DNA of 64,000 nucleotides. Origin: Pedobacter sp. PACM 27299 (GTDB lineage: Bacteria > Bacteroidota > Bacteroidia > Sphingobacteriales > Sphingobacteriaceae). Location: assembly GCF_001412655.1 (NCBI RefSeq), contig NZ_CP012996.1, positions 186,001 to 250,000 on the forward strand, read 5' to 3'. Below the pieces are notes generated by a model that ran no database searches, had not been told where the DNA came from, and was given only the letters and a program-made list of their open reading frames with translations. Of the stretch, positions 9,398 through 17,609 are shown one piece after another; within the stretch, counting starts at the first letter, position 1, and every line of letters starts with the position of its first letter. The position numbers were made by a program, and so were the translations under genes.

Positions 9398-9418
9398 AAA
9401 AACTGTAAATTTAGTCTT

Positions 9419-9426
9419 CAAAGTTA
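9419..9426 (-). promoter_or_regulatory. -7 promoter box of glnS
   Basis: TAACTTTG on the minus strand, 21 bp before the chosen ATG. It decides the start: the longer frame would begin upstream of the expected transcription start. Confidence 0.6.
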
Positions 9427-9477
9427 ACATAAAACCGCTAATTTACTTACATTTACAACCTACTATTCGTATATTTT

Positions 9478-9897
9478 ATGAGCAACACATTAAACAGACC
9501 CATTCGGGTTTTAGTGGCTAAAGTTGGATTGGATGGGCACGATAGGGGGGCAAAAGTGATTGCCACTTCCTTACGGGATGCTGGAATGGAAGTGATTTAT
9601 ACTGGCCTTCGACAAACACCCGAGATGGTGGTAAACACCGCTTTACAGGAAGATGTGGACGCAATTGGGGTCTCGATCTTATCCGGAGCCCACATGACCG
9701 TTTTCCCCAAAATAGTAGAAATTATGAAACAGAAAGGAGTGACAGATATTTTGCTGACCGGGGGTGGCATCATTCCTGAAAGTGATATGGACAAGTTAAA
9801 AGCCATTGGTGTTGGGGAATTGTTTGCTCCAGGAACGACCATGGAGACCATCACTAATTACATCAAAGACTGGGTAACTGAAAACAGAAATTTCTAA
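9478..9897 (+). CDS. Stand-alone cobalamin-binding subunit (methylmalonyl-CoA mutase C-terminal type)
   Basis: 139 residues that form only the B12-binding Rossmann domain of acyl-CoA mutases. Seen: DGHDRG (the DxHxxG motif whose His binds cobalt), the SILSGAH segment and LLTGGG near the nucleotide tail site. The large TIM-barrel catalytic part is absent here, so it must pair with a separate large subunit, as in split mutases (small subunits of the isobutyryl-CoA or 2-hydroxyisobutyryl-CoA mutase type) or archaeal methylmalonyl-CoA mutase. It is 28 bp upstream of an enoyl-CoA hydratase gene, which suggests a shared acyl-CoA pathway. Confidence 0.88.
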   Translation: MSNTLNRPIRVLVAKVGLDGHDRGAKVIATSLRDAGMEVIYTGLRQTPEMVVNTALQEDVDAIGVSILSGAHMTVFPKIVEIMKQKGVTDILLTGGGIIPESDMDKLKAIGVGELFAPGTTMETITNYIKDWVTENRNF

Positions 9898-9925
9898 TCT
9901 CCTTAACCGCATAAACAGACCTTAT

Positions 9926-10708
9926 ATGGCTCATCAAAATCTTTTATCAGAAATCAAAGAATCGGTATTATATGTGACGATTAACAGAGAACAAAAGCTC
10001 AATGCACTCAATAAGGATACTTTGGCCGAATTGGCAGCGGTGATTGCTGATGCTGCACAGAACGATGAAGTGCGTGCAGTACTGCTTACTGGTGCCGGAC
10101 CAAAAGCCTTTGTTGCAGGAGCTGATATTTCTGAATTTGCTGCTTACTCAGGTGAACAAGGCGAAGCGTTGGCTAGAAATGGTCAGCATCAAGTCTTTAA
10201 TGCGATCGAAAACTGTCCGAAACCTGTGATTGCCGCGATTAATGGGTTTGCTTTAGGCGGTGGATTGGAACTGGCTATGGCCTGCCACATTCGAATTGCT
10301 TCAGAAAATGCAAAATTGGGATTGCCGGAAGTGACTTTAGGGTTGATTCCGGGATATGGTGGCACCCAACGGTTAACGCAGCTGGTGGGAAAAGGAAAAG
10401 CCATAGAAATGATCACTACTGCAGATATGATCACCGCTGCAGCAGCAGAGAAAATAGGCCTCGTTAATTACGTCGTTCCTGCAGAAGAATTGCTCGCAAA
10501 AGCGGAAGAAATTCTATCAAAAATTAAACAGCGGGCACCACTTGCGATTGGCAGTGCCATCCGCGCTGTTAATGCCGCCATCCGACATGATGAAAATGGC
10601 TTCGAAACGGAAATCAAAGAGTTTGGTAAGTGTTTTGATACAGAAGACTTTAAAGAAGGTACTTCTGCATTTTTTGAAAAAAGAAAAGCAGCCTTTTTAG
10701 GGAAATAA
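9926..10708 (+). CDS. Enoyl-CoA hydratase/isomerase family protein
   Basis: 260 residues, the usual crotonase length. Oxyanion-hole segments AGADISEFA and NGFALGGGLELA are present, as is the catalytic Glu region GLPEVTLGLIPGYGGTQRL. It should hydrate 2-enoyl-CoA to 3-hydroxyacyl-CoA in fatty-acid or branched-chain amino-acid breakdown; the exact substrate cannot be read from the sequence. It is probably co-transcribed with the B12-binding subunit upstream and is followed by a terminator. Confidence 0.92.
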   Translation: MAHQNLLSEIKESVLYVTINREQKLNALNKDTLAELAAVIADAAQNDEVRAVLLTGAGPKAFVAGADISEFAAYSGEQGEALARNGQHQVFNAIENCPKPVIAAINGFALGGGLELAMACHIRIASENAKLGLPEVTLGLIPGYGGTQRLTQLVGKGKAIEMITTADMITAAAAEKIGLVNYVVPAEELLAKAEEILSKIKQRAPLAIGSAIRAVNAAIRHDENGFETEIKEFGKCFDTEDFKEGTSAFFEKRKAAFLGK

Positions 10709-10728
10709 TCACGTTTAAAACATATTTA

Positions 10729-10762
10729 AGGCCCATTTGATGTTTCTTCAATGGGCTTTTTT
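10729..10762 (+). terminator. Intrinsic terminator after the enoyl-CoA hydratase gene
   Basis: Stem GCCCATT / AATGGGC (7 bp, extended by AAG/CTT with one bulge) with a 12-nt loop, followed by a T run. Confidence 0.8.
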
Positions 10763-10882
10763 AATGGATAAAAACTGACCTTTTTATAGGTCGTAGGATT
10801 TAAAAGTGTAGAAAATTTTTCCCATACGAAAAAAGTATATATATTTATCTGGTTATAATACAGTAAACTATTTAATTTCCCT

Positions 10883-12283
10883 ATGAGAAAAATATTGATT
10901 GTTGACGACGAAATAAACATCGGTTTATTACTTTCTAAGTTTTTAACCAGAAATTCGTTTAGCGTCTCAACAGCTACAAGTGGTGTTTCAGCGATGGAAT
11001 ATCTGGCAAAGGAAAGCTATGATCTGGTTTTGTGTGACTACCGTTTGGAAGATACGGACGGGAAAGAAATGCTCATCAAGATCAAAGAAAGTTATCCCGG
11101 CACTGGAGTAATCATTATTACAGGATATTCAGATATTAAACTAGCTGTAGAACTCATTAAGCTGGGCGCCTATGATTATATCACCAAGCCTTTGTATCCG
11201 GATGAAATTTTAAATACCATCAATAAGGCGATTGATACCCAAACTGCTTTGAATGAAAACAGATTGGAAATTCCGGCAGAAACGCCAAAACAAAAGGGCC
11301 AGAAGCAGACTTATAGTCATGCCGAGAATTTCGTGATCGGTGCAAGCGGCGCTTCTAAAGAATTGCAAAGGCAGATTCATTTGGTGGCACCCACAACTTA
11401 TAGTGTCATCCTGACTGGCGAAAGCGGAACAGGAAAAGAGTCGGTGGCCATGGCCATTCATTTGAACAGCCCACGTAAAGATTTACCTTTTGTGGCCATG
11501 GACTGCGGTTCATTAACCAAAGAGCTGGCAGGAAGTGAATTCTTCGGCCATGAAAAAGGATCTTTTACCGGGGCATTATATACTAAAATTGGCCATTTCG
11601 AAATGGCGAACGGCGGCACTTTGTTTTTGGATGAAGTTGGCAACCTTTCTTATGAAATCCAGGCCGCCTTATTAAGGACGGTACAGGAACGTAAGATCAA
11701 AAGAATCGGAAGTACCAAAGAAATTGAACTGGATGTAAGGATCATCGTGGCTACGAATGAAAATCTGGCAGATGCAATTCAAAAAGGAAAATTCAGGGAA
11801 GATTTATACCATAGGTTTAATGAGTTTTCTTTGAGCTTGCCGCCATTAAGACAGCGTGGAAACGACATTATGGTATTTGCACATACCTTCTTAAAAGGAG
11901 CAAATCAGGAGTTAAACCGCAAGATTCATGGCTTCTCTCCGGAAGTGGAAGAGTGTTTCATGACTTATAACTGGCCAGGGAACGTGAGAGAGCTGAAAAA
12001 TGTGGTCAGAAGGGCATCATTGCTGACGGAAACGCAGGAAATTCAATTGAAAGCACTGCCATTAGAGATCTCTACTTATGCCAAAGCTTCTGCTATGGAA
12101 ACTTCTATTGCCCGTACTGAAAAACCTCGTGACCTTAAAAATGCGGCTTTAGAAGCAGAATATGAAGCGATATTGAAAGTATTGAGAGAAGTGAATTTTA
12201 ACAAAACAAAAGCGGCGAAGATCCTGAATATCGATAGGAAAACGTTGTATAATAAAATGAGAGCTATCAATTTGGAAAGTTAA
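10883..12283 (+). CDS. Sigma-54-dependent response regulator (NtrC family)
   Basis: 466 residues. Receiver domain at 1-120 with phosphoacceptor Asp52 (CDYRLED) and Lys in TKPLYP. AAA+ domain at about 150-390: Walker A GESGTGKE (179-186), sigma-54 contact loop GSFTGA (226-231) and Walker B GGTLFLDEVG. C-terminal Fis-type helix-turn-helix (NKTKAAKILNIDRKTLYNKM). The loop reads GSFTGA rather than the canonical GAFTGA. It activates sigma-54 promoters when phosphorylated. No kinase is adjacent, so the partner lies elsewhere. A permease gene starts 6 bp after its stop. Confidence 0.95.
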   Translation: MRKILIVDDEINIGLLLSKFLTRNSFSVSTATSGVSAMEYLAKESYDLVLCDYRLEDTDGKEMLIKIKESYPGTGVIIITGYSDIKLAVELIKLGAYDYITKPLYPDEILNTINKAIDTQTALNENRLEIPAETPKQKGQKQTYSHAENFVIGASGASKELQRQIHLVAPTTYSVILTGESGTGKESVAMAIHLNSPRKDLPFVAMDCGSLTKELAGSEFFGHEKGSFTGALYTKIGHFEMANGGTLFLDEVGNLSYEIQAALLRTVQERKIKRIGSTKEIELDVRIIVATNENLADAIQKGKFREDLYHRFNEFSLSLPPLRQRGNDIMVFAHTFLKGANQELNRKIHGFSPEVEECFMTYNWPGNVRELKNVVRRASLLTETQEIQLKALPLEISTYAKASAMETSIARTEKPRDLKNAALEAEYEAILKVLREVNFNKTKAAKILNIDRKTLYNKMRAINLES

Positions 12284-12289
12284 ACGCGA

Positions 12290-13342
12290 ATGTCTTTATT
12301 CACCCATAAACAAAGGAATAACATCAACCTGGTGATTATCATCGCCTTGGGTTGTTTAATTGCTTATTCTATACAGGGGATCTTTGGATCAATTTTAAGT
12401 ACCCTGGTGTTGTTTACGATATTAAGACCCGCGTATATCTATCTGGTAGAAGAGAAGAAATGGAATAAACGCCTTTCTGCTCTTCTGCTATTGTTTGCCT
12501 CTGTGCTCGTACTGATTCTTCCTTTCTACGCCTTAAGCACAATGGTGATCGAGAAAATTGCAGAACTGCAAAGCGATCATATCTATTTTAAAAATATGCT
12601 CTTCAAGTTAAAGCACCTGATTCCGCTCAACAGCGACTTTCAGAATCTGGTAGAAGAGGGGATGAAAAAAGCAGGAACCTGGGCTACAGAACTTTTTCCT
12701 TCTTTAATTTCCGGAGCCTTTAACATCATTCTTGGGCTCATCATCATGTATTTCCTATTGTATTTCATGCTGGTGGAGCGCGAAACCTTTGAAGCTTCAT
12801 TGATCAAATACGCACCCTTCCGGGAGCAGAACGCCTATCGTTTTGCGGAAGAAATGAGGAATACCACCTATTCCAATGTACTGGGGCAAGGTTTAATCAC
12901 GATTGTTCAAGGCTCATTGGTCAGCCTGGCATTTTATGTCCTCGGTTATTCTGATCCCTTATTCTGGGGGGTGGTCACGATGTTTATCTCCTTTGTTCCT
13001 GTACTTGGCCCCCCTGTAGTTTTTGTGCCTGCTGCTTTATTGCAGCTGGCTAATGGAAACAATTTTGCTGGCTGGGCGATGCTCATCTTTGGGTTCGTGG
13101 TGATTATCAATATCGATAATGTGCTGCGCTTCATCATCGCTAAAAAAGTTGGAAATATTCATCCCATTATCACTGTAATTGGCGTAGTTATTGGTGTACC
13201 CTTATTTGGAATACTAGGCCTGGTCTTCGGTCCATTGTTGTTGTCCTACTTCGTATTATTGATCAAAATATACGAAAGCAGTGCCATGGCGGCAGAAAGA
13301 TTGGAAAGAATTAAAACAATTTCTGAAGGGGAATCGTTATAA
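12290..13342 (+). CDS. AI-2E family (PF01594) membrane permease
   Basis: 350 residues with about seven or eight hydrophobic segments, a long helical region between the N-terminal and central membrane parts (about 75-140), and the family's conserved VPVLGPPVVFVPAAL and PIITVIGVVIGVPLFGILG stretches in the C-terminal half. Members include the putative quorum-signal exporter TqsA and Na+/H+ antiporters, so the substrate is open. The 6-bp spacing from the sigma-54 regulator makes co-transcription very likely. Confidence 0.88.
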   Translation: MSLFTHKQRNNINLVIIIALGCLIAYSIQGIFGSILSTLVLFTILRPAYIYLVEEKKWNKRLSALLLLFASVLVLILPFYALSTMVIEKIAELQSDHIYFKNMLFKLKHLIPLNSDFQNLVEEGMKKAGTWATELFPSLISGAFNIILGLIIMYFLLYFMLVERETFEASLIKYAPFREQNAYRFAEEMRNTTYSNVLGQGLITIVQGSLVSLAFYVLGYSDPLFWGVVTMFISFVPVLGPPVVFVPAALLQLANGNNFAGWAMLIFGFVVIINIDNVLRFIIAKKVGNIHPIITVIGVVIGVPLFGILGLVFGPLLLSYFVLLIKIYESSAMAAERLERIKTISEGESL

Positions 13343-13395
13343 TTACTATATTCCAGCATCAACAAAATAAATATTCAACACAAAATGTAAATGTC

Positions 13396-13662
13396 ATGAA
13401 TGATAATTCAAAAGTATTAATTGGGCTATTGGCAGGTTTAGCTGCGGGTGCCGCATTAGGATTACTATTTGCTCCAGAAAAAGGCAGTGAAACAAGAGAT
13501 AAATTAAGCCAGTCGTTGAAAGATCTGGGAGATACCATCAGAGATAGAGCCGCAGATGAAATTAATCAACTGGCAAGCTTAAAAGATAAAGTTGTAGGCA
13601 CTGTGAAAGAGAAACTTCGTAAAGAAGAAGAAGAATTTGAAGACGATTTAGAACACGCATAG
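13396..13662 (+). CDS. YtxH domain small membrane protein
   Basis: 88 residues. One N-terminal glycine- and alanine-rich membrane segment (about 8-26, LIGLLAGLAAGAALGLLF) followed by APEKGSETRDKL, the typical YtxH continuation, then a charged helical tail ending in an acidic run. YtxH proteins are general-stress membrane proteins of unknown mechanism. First of three closely spaced small genes (22 bp, then an overlap) that look like one envelope-stress unit. Confidence 0.85.
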   Translation: MNDNSKVLIGLLAGLAAGAALGLLFAPEKGSETRDKLSQSLKDLGDTIRDRAADEINQLASLKDKVVGTVKEKLRKEEEEFEDDLEHA

Positions 13663-13684
13663 GTAATCCCAAAAGCACATTGTA

Positions 13685-14071
13685 ATGCAGGAAAATAAAG
13701 AAAAAGATCTGGAAGGACTGGTTGGAGATGCCAAAGAGTATGTGAATACACGATTGGAGTATACCCGTTTATACCTGATTGAGCGGGGCTCAAAAATGTT
13801 CGCCGATTTGGTTACTAATGCCGCAGTTGCAATTTGCTTCCTGCTGGCGTTCCTGTTTGGGACCTTTACTTTAGCCCTGTTTTTATCAGATGTACTGGGC
13901 AGTTTTACCAGAGGTTTCGGATGCGTTGCATTGATTTATCTGCTGTTGGCTGTGATCGTTTATTTTACGAAAGAAAAATACATTGAAAAGGCCATCATTA
14001 ATTTTACCATCAGACGCTATTTTAATAAACTAGCAGATAAGGAGGAGGAGGAAGATGAACCGAAAGTATAA
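13685..14071 (+). CDS. Phage-holin superfamily membrane protein (PF07332-like)
   Basis: 128 residues with a charged amphipathic N-terminus (EDLEGL-like, to about 35), two membrane helices (about 45-68 and 75-96) and a basic-then-acidic C-terminal tail. Despite the family name these chromosomal proteins are not tied to phage lysis and are often found beside YtxH and DUF3618-like proteins, as here. The tail overlaps the next gene by 17 bp. Confidence 0.78.
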   Translation: MQENKEKDLEGLVGDAKEYVNTRLEYTRLYLIERGSKMFADLVTNAAVAICFLLAFLFGTFTLALFLSDVLGSFTRGFGCVALIYLLLAVIVYFTKEKYIEKAIINFTIRRYFNKLADKEEEEDEPKV

Positions 14072-14498
14072 CATCAATAACTTCGAGGATTTACACCTGC
14101 AGGTGCGGCTGTTGAAATCTGAATATACTTCAAAGGGAGAAGCACTGGTTGGGGATTCTAAAAAATACCTCCATCAGTTTACGATAAGTGGCTTTATTAA
14201 GAAATATGCCACCCCATCAGCTTTCCTGAAAATTGATGATAAATTTAACATCAGCAGTAAGGTGCTTTCTATGGCACTTCCTTTGGTGATGAACAGTACC
14301 TTTTTTAAGGGCTCTGGTTTAGTCACAAAGGCTTTGGTAGGCTTGGCTTCAGGTAAGCTTGGAAAGTCGCTTGATGCAGAGCATTTATCGGCGATATTTA
14401 ACTCGGTAACGGGTTGGTTTAGCAAATCAAAGAAAACAAAAGAAAAACCACCGCTGGAAGTCGATTATGGCATTCCACCAGATAGTGAAACTTACTAA
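14055..14498 (+). CDS. Hypothetical protein, third gene of the small envelope operon
   Basis: 147 residues, no recognised domain. There is a moderately hydrophobic stretch at about 70-110 (VLSMALPLVMN and LVTKALVGLASGKLG), polar ends and no signal peptide, so it is probably membrane-associated. The N-terminus (LEDLHL-like, then RLLKSEYTSKGEALVGDSKKYL) resembles the start of the holin-like protein before it (GLVGDAKEYVNTRLEY), which suggests a common interaction motif. The start is decided by a strong GGAGGAGG ribosome-binding site at 14041-14050, inside the previous gene and unusual for this genome. A terminator follows. Confidence 0.8.
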   Translation: MNRKYNINNFEDLHLQVRLLKSEYTSKGEALVGDSKKYLHQFTISGFIKKYATPSAFLKIDDKFNISSKVLSMALPLVMNSTFFKGSGLVTKALVGLASGKLGKSLDAEHLSAIFNSVTGWFSKSKKTKEKPPLEVDYGIPPDSETY

Positions 14499-14510
14499 GA
14501 TTACAGATAT

Positions 14511-14542
14511 AAAAAAAGGAAGCCCTAAAGCTTCCTTTTTTT
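14511..14542 (+). terminator. Intrinsic terminator of the small envelope operon
   Basis: Perfect 13-bp stem AAAAAAAGGAAGC / GCTTCCTTTTTTT with a 6-nt loop and a T run. The flanking A run makes it usable in both directions. Confidence 0.9.
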
Positions 14543-14581
14543 ATAACCAATCCACATTGATCGCTATGCAATTTTTATGAT

Positions 14582-14608
14582 CACCCGGCTAAACCACCTA
14601 GCCGGGTG
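14582..14608 (-). terminator. Hairpin downstream of aspS
   Basis: CACCCGGCT / AGCCGGGTG, a perfect 9-bp GC-rich stem with a 9-nt loop, 29 bp after the aspS stop. The T tract on the minus strand is weak, so it may be a terminator or an mRNA 3'-end protector. Confidence 0.6.
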
Positions 14609-14636
14609 TATTACCAGAATTTTCTTGGAAAGGTAA

Positions 14637-16382
14637 TTAAACCGTAGTCTGGATTTTCAATTCTTTCATCTGTTTCTCATCAATAGTCGATGGACTATCA
14701 ATCATTACATCTCTTCCAGAGTTGTTTTTCGGGAAAGCAATCACATCACGGATACTATCTAATCCTGCGAAAATAGAGCACAATCTATCAAATCCAAAAG
14801 CAATACCACCATGTGGAGGTGCGCCAAATTCAAAAGCGTCCATCAGGAAGCCAAATTGTTTCTGTGCATCTTCCGGAGAGAAACCTAAATGTTTGAACAT
14901 TAAAGCCTGAAGTGTTCTGTCATGAATACGGATAGAACCACCACCGATTTCAGTGCCATTTACCACCATATCATAAGCGTTTGCTCTAACATTTCCTGGA
15001 TCAGTATCTAGTAAAGCAATATCTTCCGGTTTTGGAGAAGTAAATGGGTGGTGCATCGCATGGTAACGCTCTGTTTCTTCATCCCATTCCAATAGCGGGA
15101 AGTCTAGTACCCAAAGGGCGCTGAATTTGTTTTTATCACGTAAACCAAGGCGAGTACCCATTTCAAGACGTAATTCGCTCAATTGCTTGCGTACTTTATC
15201 TGTCAGACCTGACATGATCAGCACTAAATCACCCGGTTGGGTATTCATTGCTGCCGACCATTTTTTCAGTTCTTCTTCATTATAAAACTTATCTACAGAA
15301 GATTTCAATGAACCATCTTCGTTATGACGCATGTAAATCAGGCCTGTAGCCCCAATCTGCTGGCGTTTTACGAATTCTGTCAATTCGTCCATCTGCTTTC
15401 TGGTATAGCTTGCGCAACCAGCAGCATTAATACCGATGATCATTTCTGCACTGTCAAAAACAGGGAAGTCTTTTCCTTTTACCAGCTCCGTCAATTCAAC
15501 AAACTGCATTTCAAAACGGGTATCTGGTTTATCAGAACCATAGAATTTCATGGCATCTGAATACTGCATTCTTGGAACTTCCGGTAAATCAAAGTCTTTC
15601 AGATCTTTGAATAAGGTACGGATCAGTCCTTCGAAAGTATTTAAAATATCTTCTTGTTCAATGAAAGACATTTCACAGTCGATTTGTGTAAATTCCGGCT
15701 GCCTGTCTGCGCGTAAATCCTCATCTCTAAAACATTTAACGATCTGAAAATAGCGGTCGAAACCAGACACCATCAGCAATTGCTTGAACGTTTGCGGCGA
15801 CTGTGGAAGGGCATAAAACTGTCCTTCGTTCATTCTGCTTGGTACCACAAAATCTCTTGCACCTTCTGGTGTGGATTTGATCAATACCGGTGTTTCTACC
15901 TCGATAAAGTCCAGATTGTCTAAATAACGACGAACGGCTTGTGCCATTTTATGACGCAGTACCATGTTGTTACGGATTGGATTTCTACGTAAATCCAGGT
16001 AACGATATTTCATACGCAAATCGTCACCACCATCAGTTTCATCATCGATCATGAATGGAGGTAATTTTGCTGCGTTCAGTATTTCTAATGCAGTGATTTT
16101 AATTTCGACTTCACCTGTAGGCATTTTCAGGTTTTTGTTGGAGCGTTCTACCACTAGACCGCTGGCTTTAATTACAAATTCCCTGCCCAGGCTACGTGCT
16201 GCCTCGCATAATTCCCGGTTGTCGTCCATATTGAAAACAAGTTGGGTAATCCCGTATCTGTCGCGGATGTCAATAAAAGTCATCCCTCCTAAATCTCTGG
16301 ATTTTTGAACCCAGCCACATAAGATTACATTTTCACCTAAATTCTCAATAGTTAGAGCTCCGCAAGTAGTTGTTCTTAACAT
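14637..16382 (-). CDS. aspS: Aspartyl-tRNA synthetase
   Basis: 581 residues from the ATG at 16380-16382 (MLRTTTCG); an earlier in-frame start would add 17 residues that do not match the family. The N-terminal OB-fold anticodon-binding domain ([20 protein letters not shown]) is followed by the class II core: motif 2 [16 protein letters not shown] and motif 3 GIAFGFDRL, with the bacterial GAD insert between. This is the bacterial-length enzyme. Monocistronic and divergent from the ECF sigma gene. Confidence 0.97.
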   Translation of the reverse strand: MLRTTTCGALTIENLGENVILCGWVQKSRDLGGMTFIDIRDRYGITQLVFNMDDNRELCEAARSLGREFVIKASGLVVERSNKNLKMPTGEVEIKITALEILNAAKLPPFMIDDETDGGDDLRMKYRYLDLRRNPIRNNMVLRHKMAQAVRRYLDNLDFIEVETPVLIKSTPEGARDFVVPSRMNEGQFYALPQSPQTFKQLLMVSGFDRYFQIVKCFRDEDLRADRQPEFTQIDCEMSFIEQEDILNTFEGLIRTLFKDLKDFDLPEVPRMQYSDAMKFYGSDKPDTRFEMQFVELTELVKGKDFPVFDSAEMIIGINAAGCASYTRKQMDELTEFVKRQQIGATGLIYMRHNEDGSLKSSVDKFYNEEELKKWSAAMNTQPGDLVLIMSGLTDKVRKQLSELRLEMGTRLGLRDKNKFSALWVLDFPLLEWDEETERYHAMHHPFTSPKPEDIALLDTDPGNVRANAYDMVVNGTEIGGGSIRIHDRTLQALMFKHLGFSPEDAQKQFGFLMDAFEFGAPPHGGIAFGFDRLCSIFAGLDSIRDVIAFPKNNSGRDVMIDSPSTIDEKQMKELKIQTTV

Positions 16383-16527
16383 TATTAAAAGTATTAAGTC
16401 CCAAAAATATTGATTTTGAACCGGATATTTCAACCCTCATTGAATTTAGCTTAGTATATTGAAAATATTTTTGTTTGAGATGCAACGTTTTAAAAAATCA
16501 CCTGTCTTATAATCGAATTGGAAAACA

Positions 16528-17073
16528 TTGGAAACTGTATACATCGATAAACACGTAACACTCGTTCAGGAGTGCCGGCAAGGAAACCGGAAAGCACAAT
16601 TTGAAATCTACAAATTGTATGCTAAGGCTATGTATAATGTAGCGCTGAGAATAGTGAACTTTGATGATGAGGCAGAAGATGTCTTGCAAGAAGCGTTTCT
16701 GGATGCTTTTACTCGGATAGAGAGCTTTAGAGGAGAGACTACTTTTGGCCTTTGGCTGAAGCAGATCGTGATCAATAAATCGATCAATTACCTCAGAAAG
16801 CGAAAGGTAGAGTTTGTGAGCCTGGAAGAAGTAGAGGTGGCAGAACCGCAGACGCTGGACGAAGAAGATCTGGAATTGAGGGTAGAGGAGGTGAGAATGG
16901 CGATTGCCAAACTGCCAGACCGATACCGTGTGGTGCTCAGCTTATATCTTTTTGAAGGTTACGACCATGAAGAGATTGCACATATTTTGAAAATAGCGGA
17001 GAGTACCTCCAGAACACAGTACATGCGAGCGAAAATGAAATTAAATGATTTATTAGTAAAGAGAGGGGTATAG
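16528..17073 (+). CDS. ECF-type RNA polymerase sigma factor
   Basis: 181 residues. Sigma region 2 at about 20-90 (DDEAEDVLQEAFLDAF, then FGLWLKQIVINKSINYLRKRK) and region 4 at about 120-175 (LPDRYRVVLSLYLFEGYDHEEIAHIL). The start is TTG at 16528: a stop lies six codons upstream in frame and the first internal ATG would delete part of region 2. It forms one unit with the next two genes (2-bp gap, then a 4-bp overlap), so it probably drives its own operon and is held inactive by the adjacent membrane protein. Confidence 0.93.
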   Translation: METVYIDKHVTLVQECRQGNRKAQFEIYKLYAKAMYNVALRIVNFDDEAEDVLQEAFLDAFTRIESFRGETTFGLWLKQIVINKSINYLRKRKVEFVSLEEVEVAEPQTLDEEDLELRVEEVRMAIAKLPDRYRVVLSLYLFEGYDHEEIAHILKIAESTSRTQYMRAKMKLNDLLVKRGV

Positions 17074-17075
17074 CG

Positions 17076-17609
17076 ATGAACAAGAGGAGTATCGAAGAAT
17101 ACATTAAGGAAAACAAAAAGGAGTTTGACTTTAACACACCATCCGACCAGTTATGGGCGAGGATTGAAGCAGGATTAGACAAAGAGAAGGTAAAAAAAAA
17201 ATCGGGAATGCCATTTTGGTTAGGTATAGCTGCATCGCTGATCCTGATCATGACGGTTACTTTTATGTATACCTCTCGTAAAGGAGGAAAACAGGAACTG
17301 GAAATTGCAGACATTAGCCCGGTTTATGGAAAGAAAGAAATGAAATTTGCTAGCCTGATTGAAGAAAAAAAAGACAGCTTGCAGGTCTTTGCAAAGAAAA
17401 ATCCAGTGTTATATAAGCAGTTCAGCTCAGATCTGAACCAGCTGGACGGTGATTATGAAAAGTTAAAAAAAGAATTACAGCACAGTCCGAATCAAGAAGT
17501 AGTGGTACGGGCAATGGTAAAAAATCTGGAGCTGCAATTACAGGTGATCAATCAGCAATTGTCGATCATCAATGAAGTGAATCAAATCAAAGAGGAGAAT
17601 CAAATATGA
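17076..17609 (+). CDS. Putative anti-sigma factor with one membrane helix
   Basis: 177 residues: a cytoplasmic N-terminal 45 residues that could clamp the sigma factor, one membrane helix (about 47-67, LGIAASLILIMTVTFMYTS) and a periplasmic helical domain of about 110 residues. It has no zinc-binding ZAS motif, so the assignment rests on its place directly after an ECF sigma gene, its topology, and the common Bacteroidota layout. Its stop overlaps the next start (ATGA). Confidence 0.72.
   Translation: MNKRSIEEYIKENKKEFDFNTPSDQLWARIEAGLDKEKVKKKSGMPFWLGIAASLILIMTVTFMYTSRKGGKQELEIADISPVYGKKEMKFASLIEEKKDSLQVFAKKNPVLYKQFSSDLNQLDGDYEKLKKELQHSPNQEVVVRAMVKNLELQLQVINQQLSIINEVNQIKEENQI

Noticed and set aside
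13685..14071. Holin-like gene as a sign of a prophage
   Set aside because: No other phage gene is near. The gene sits with YtxH and a small membrane protein in a chromosomal operon.
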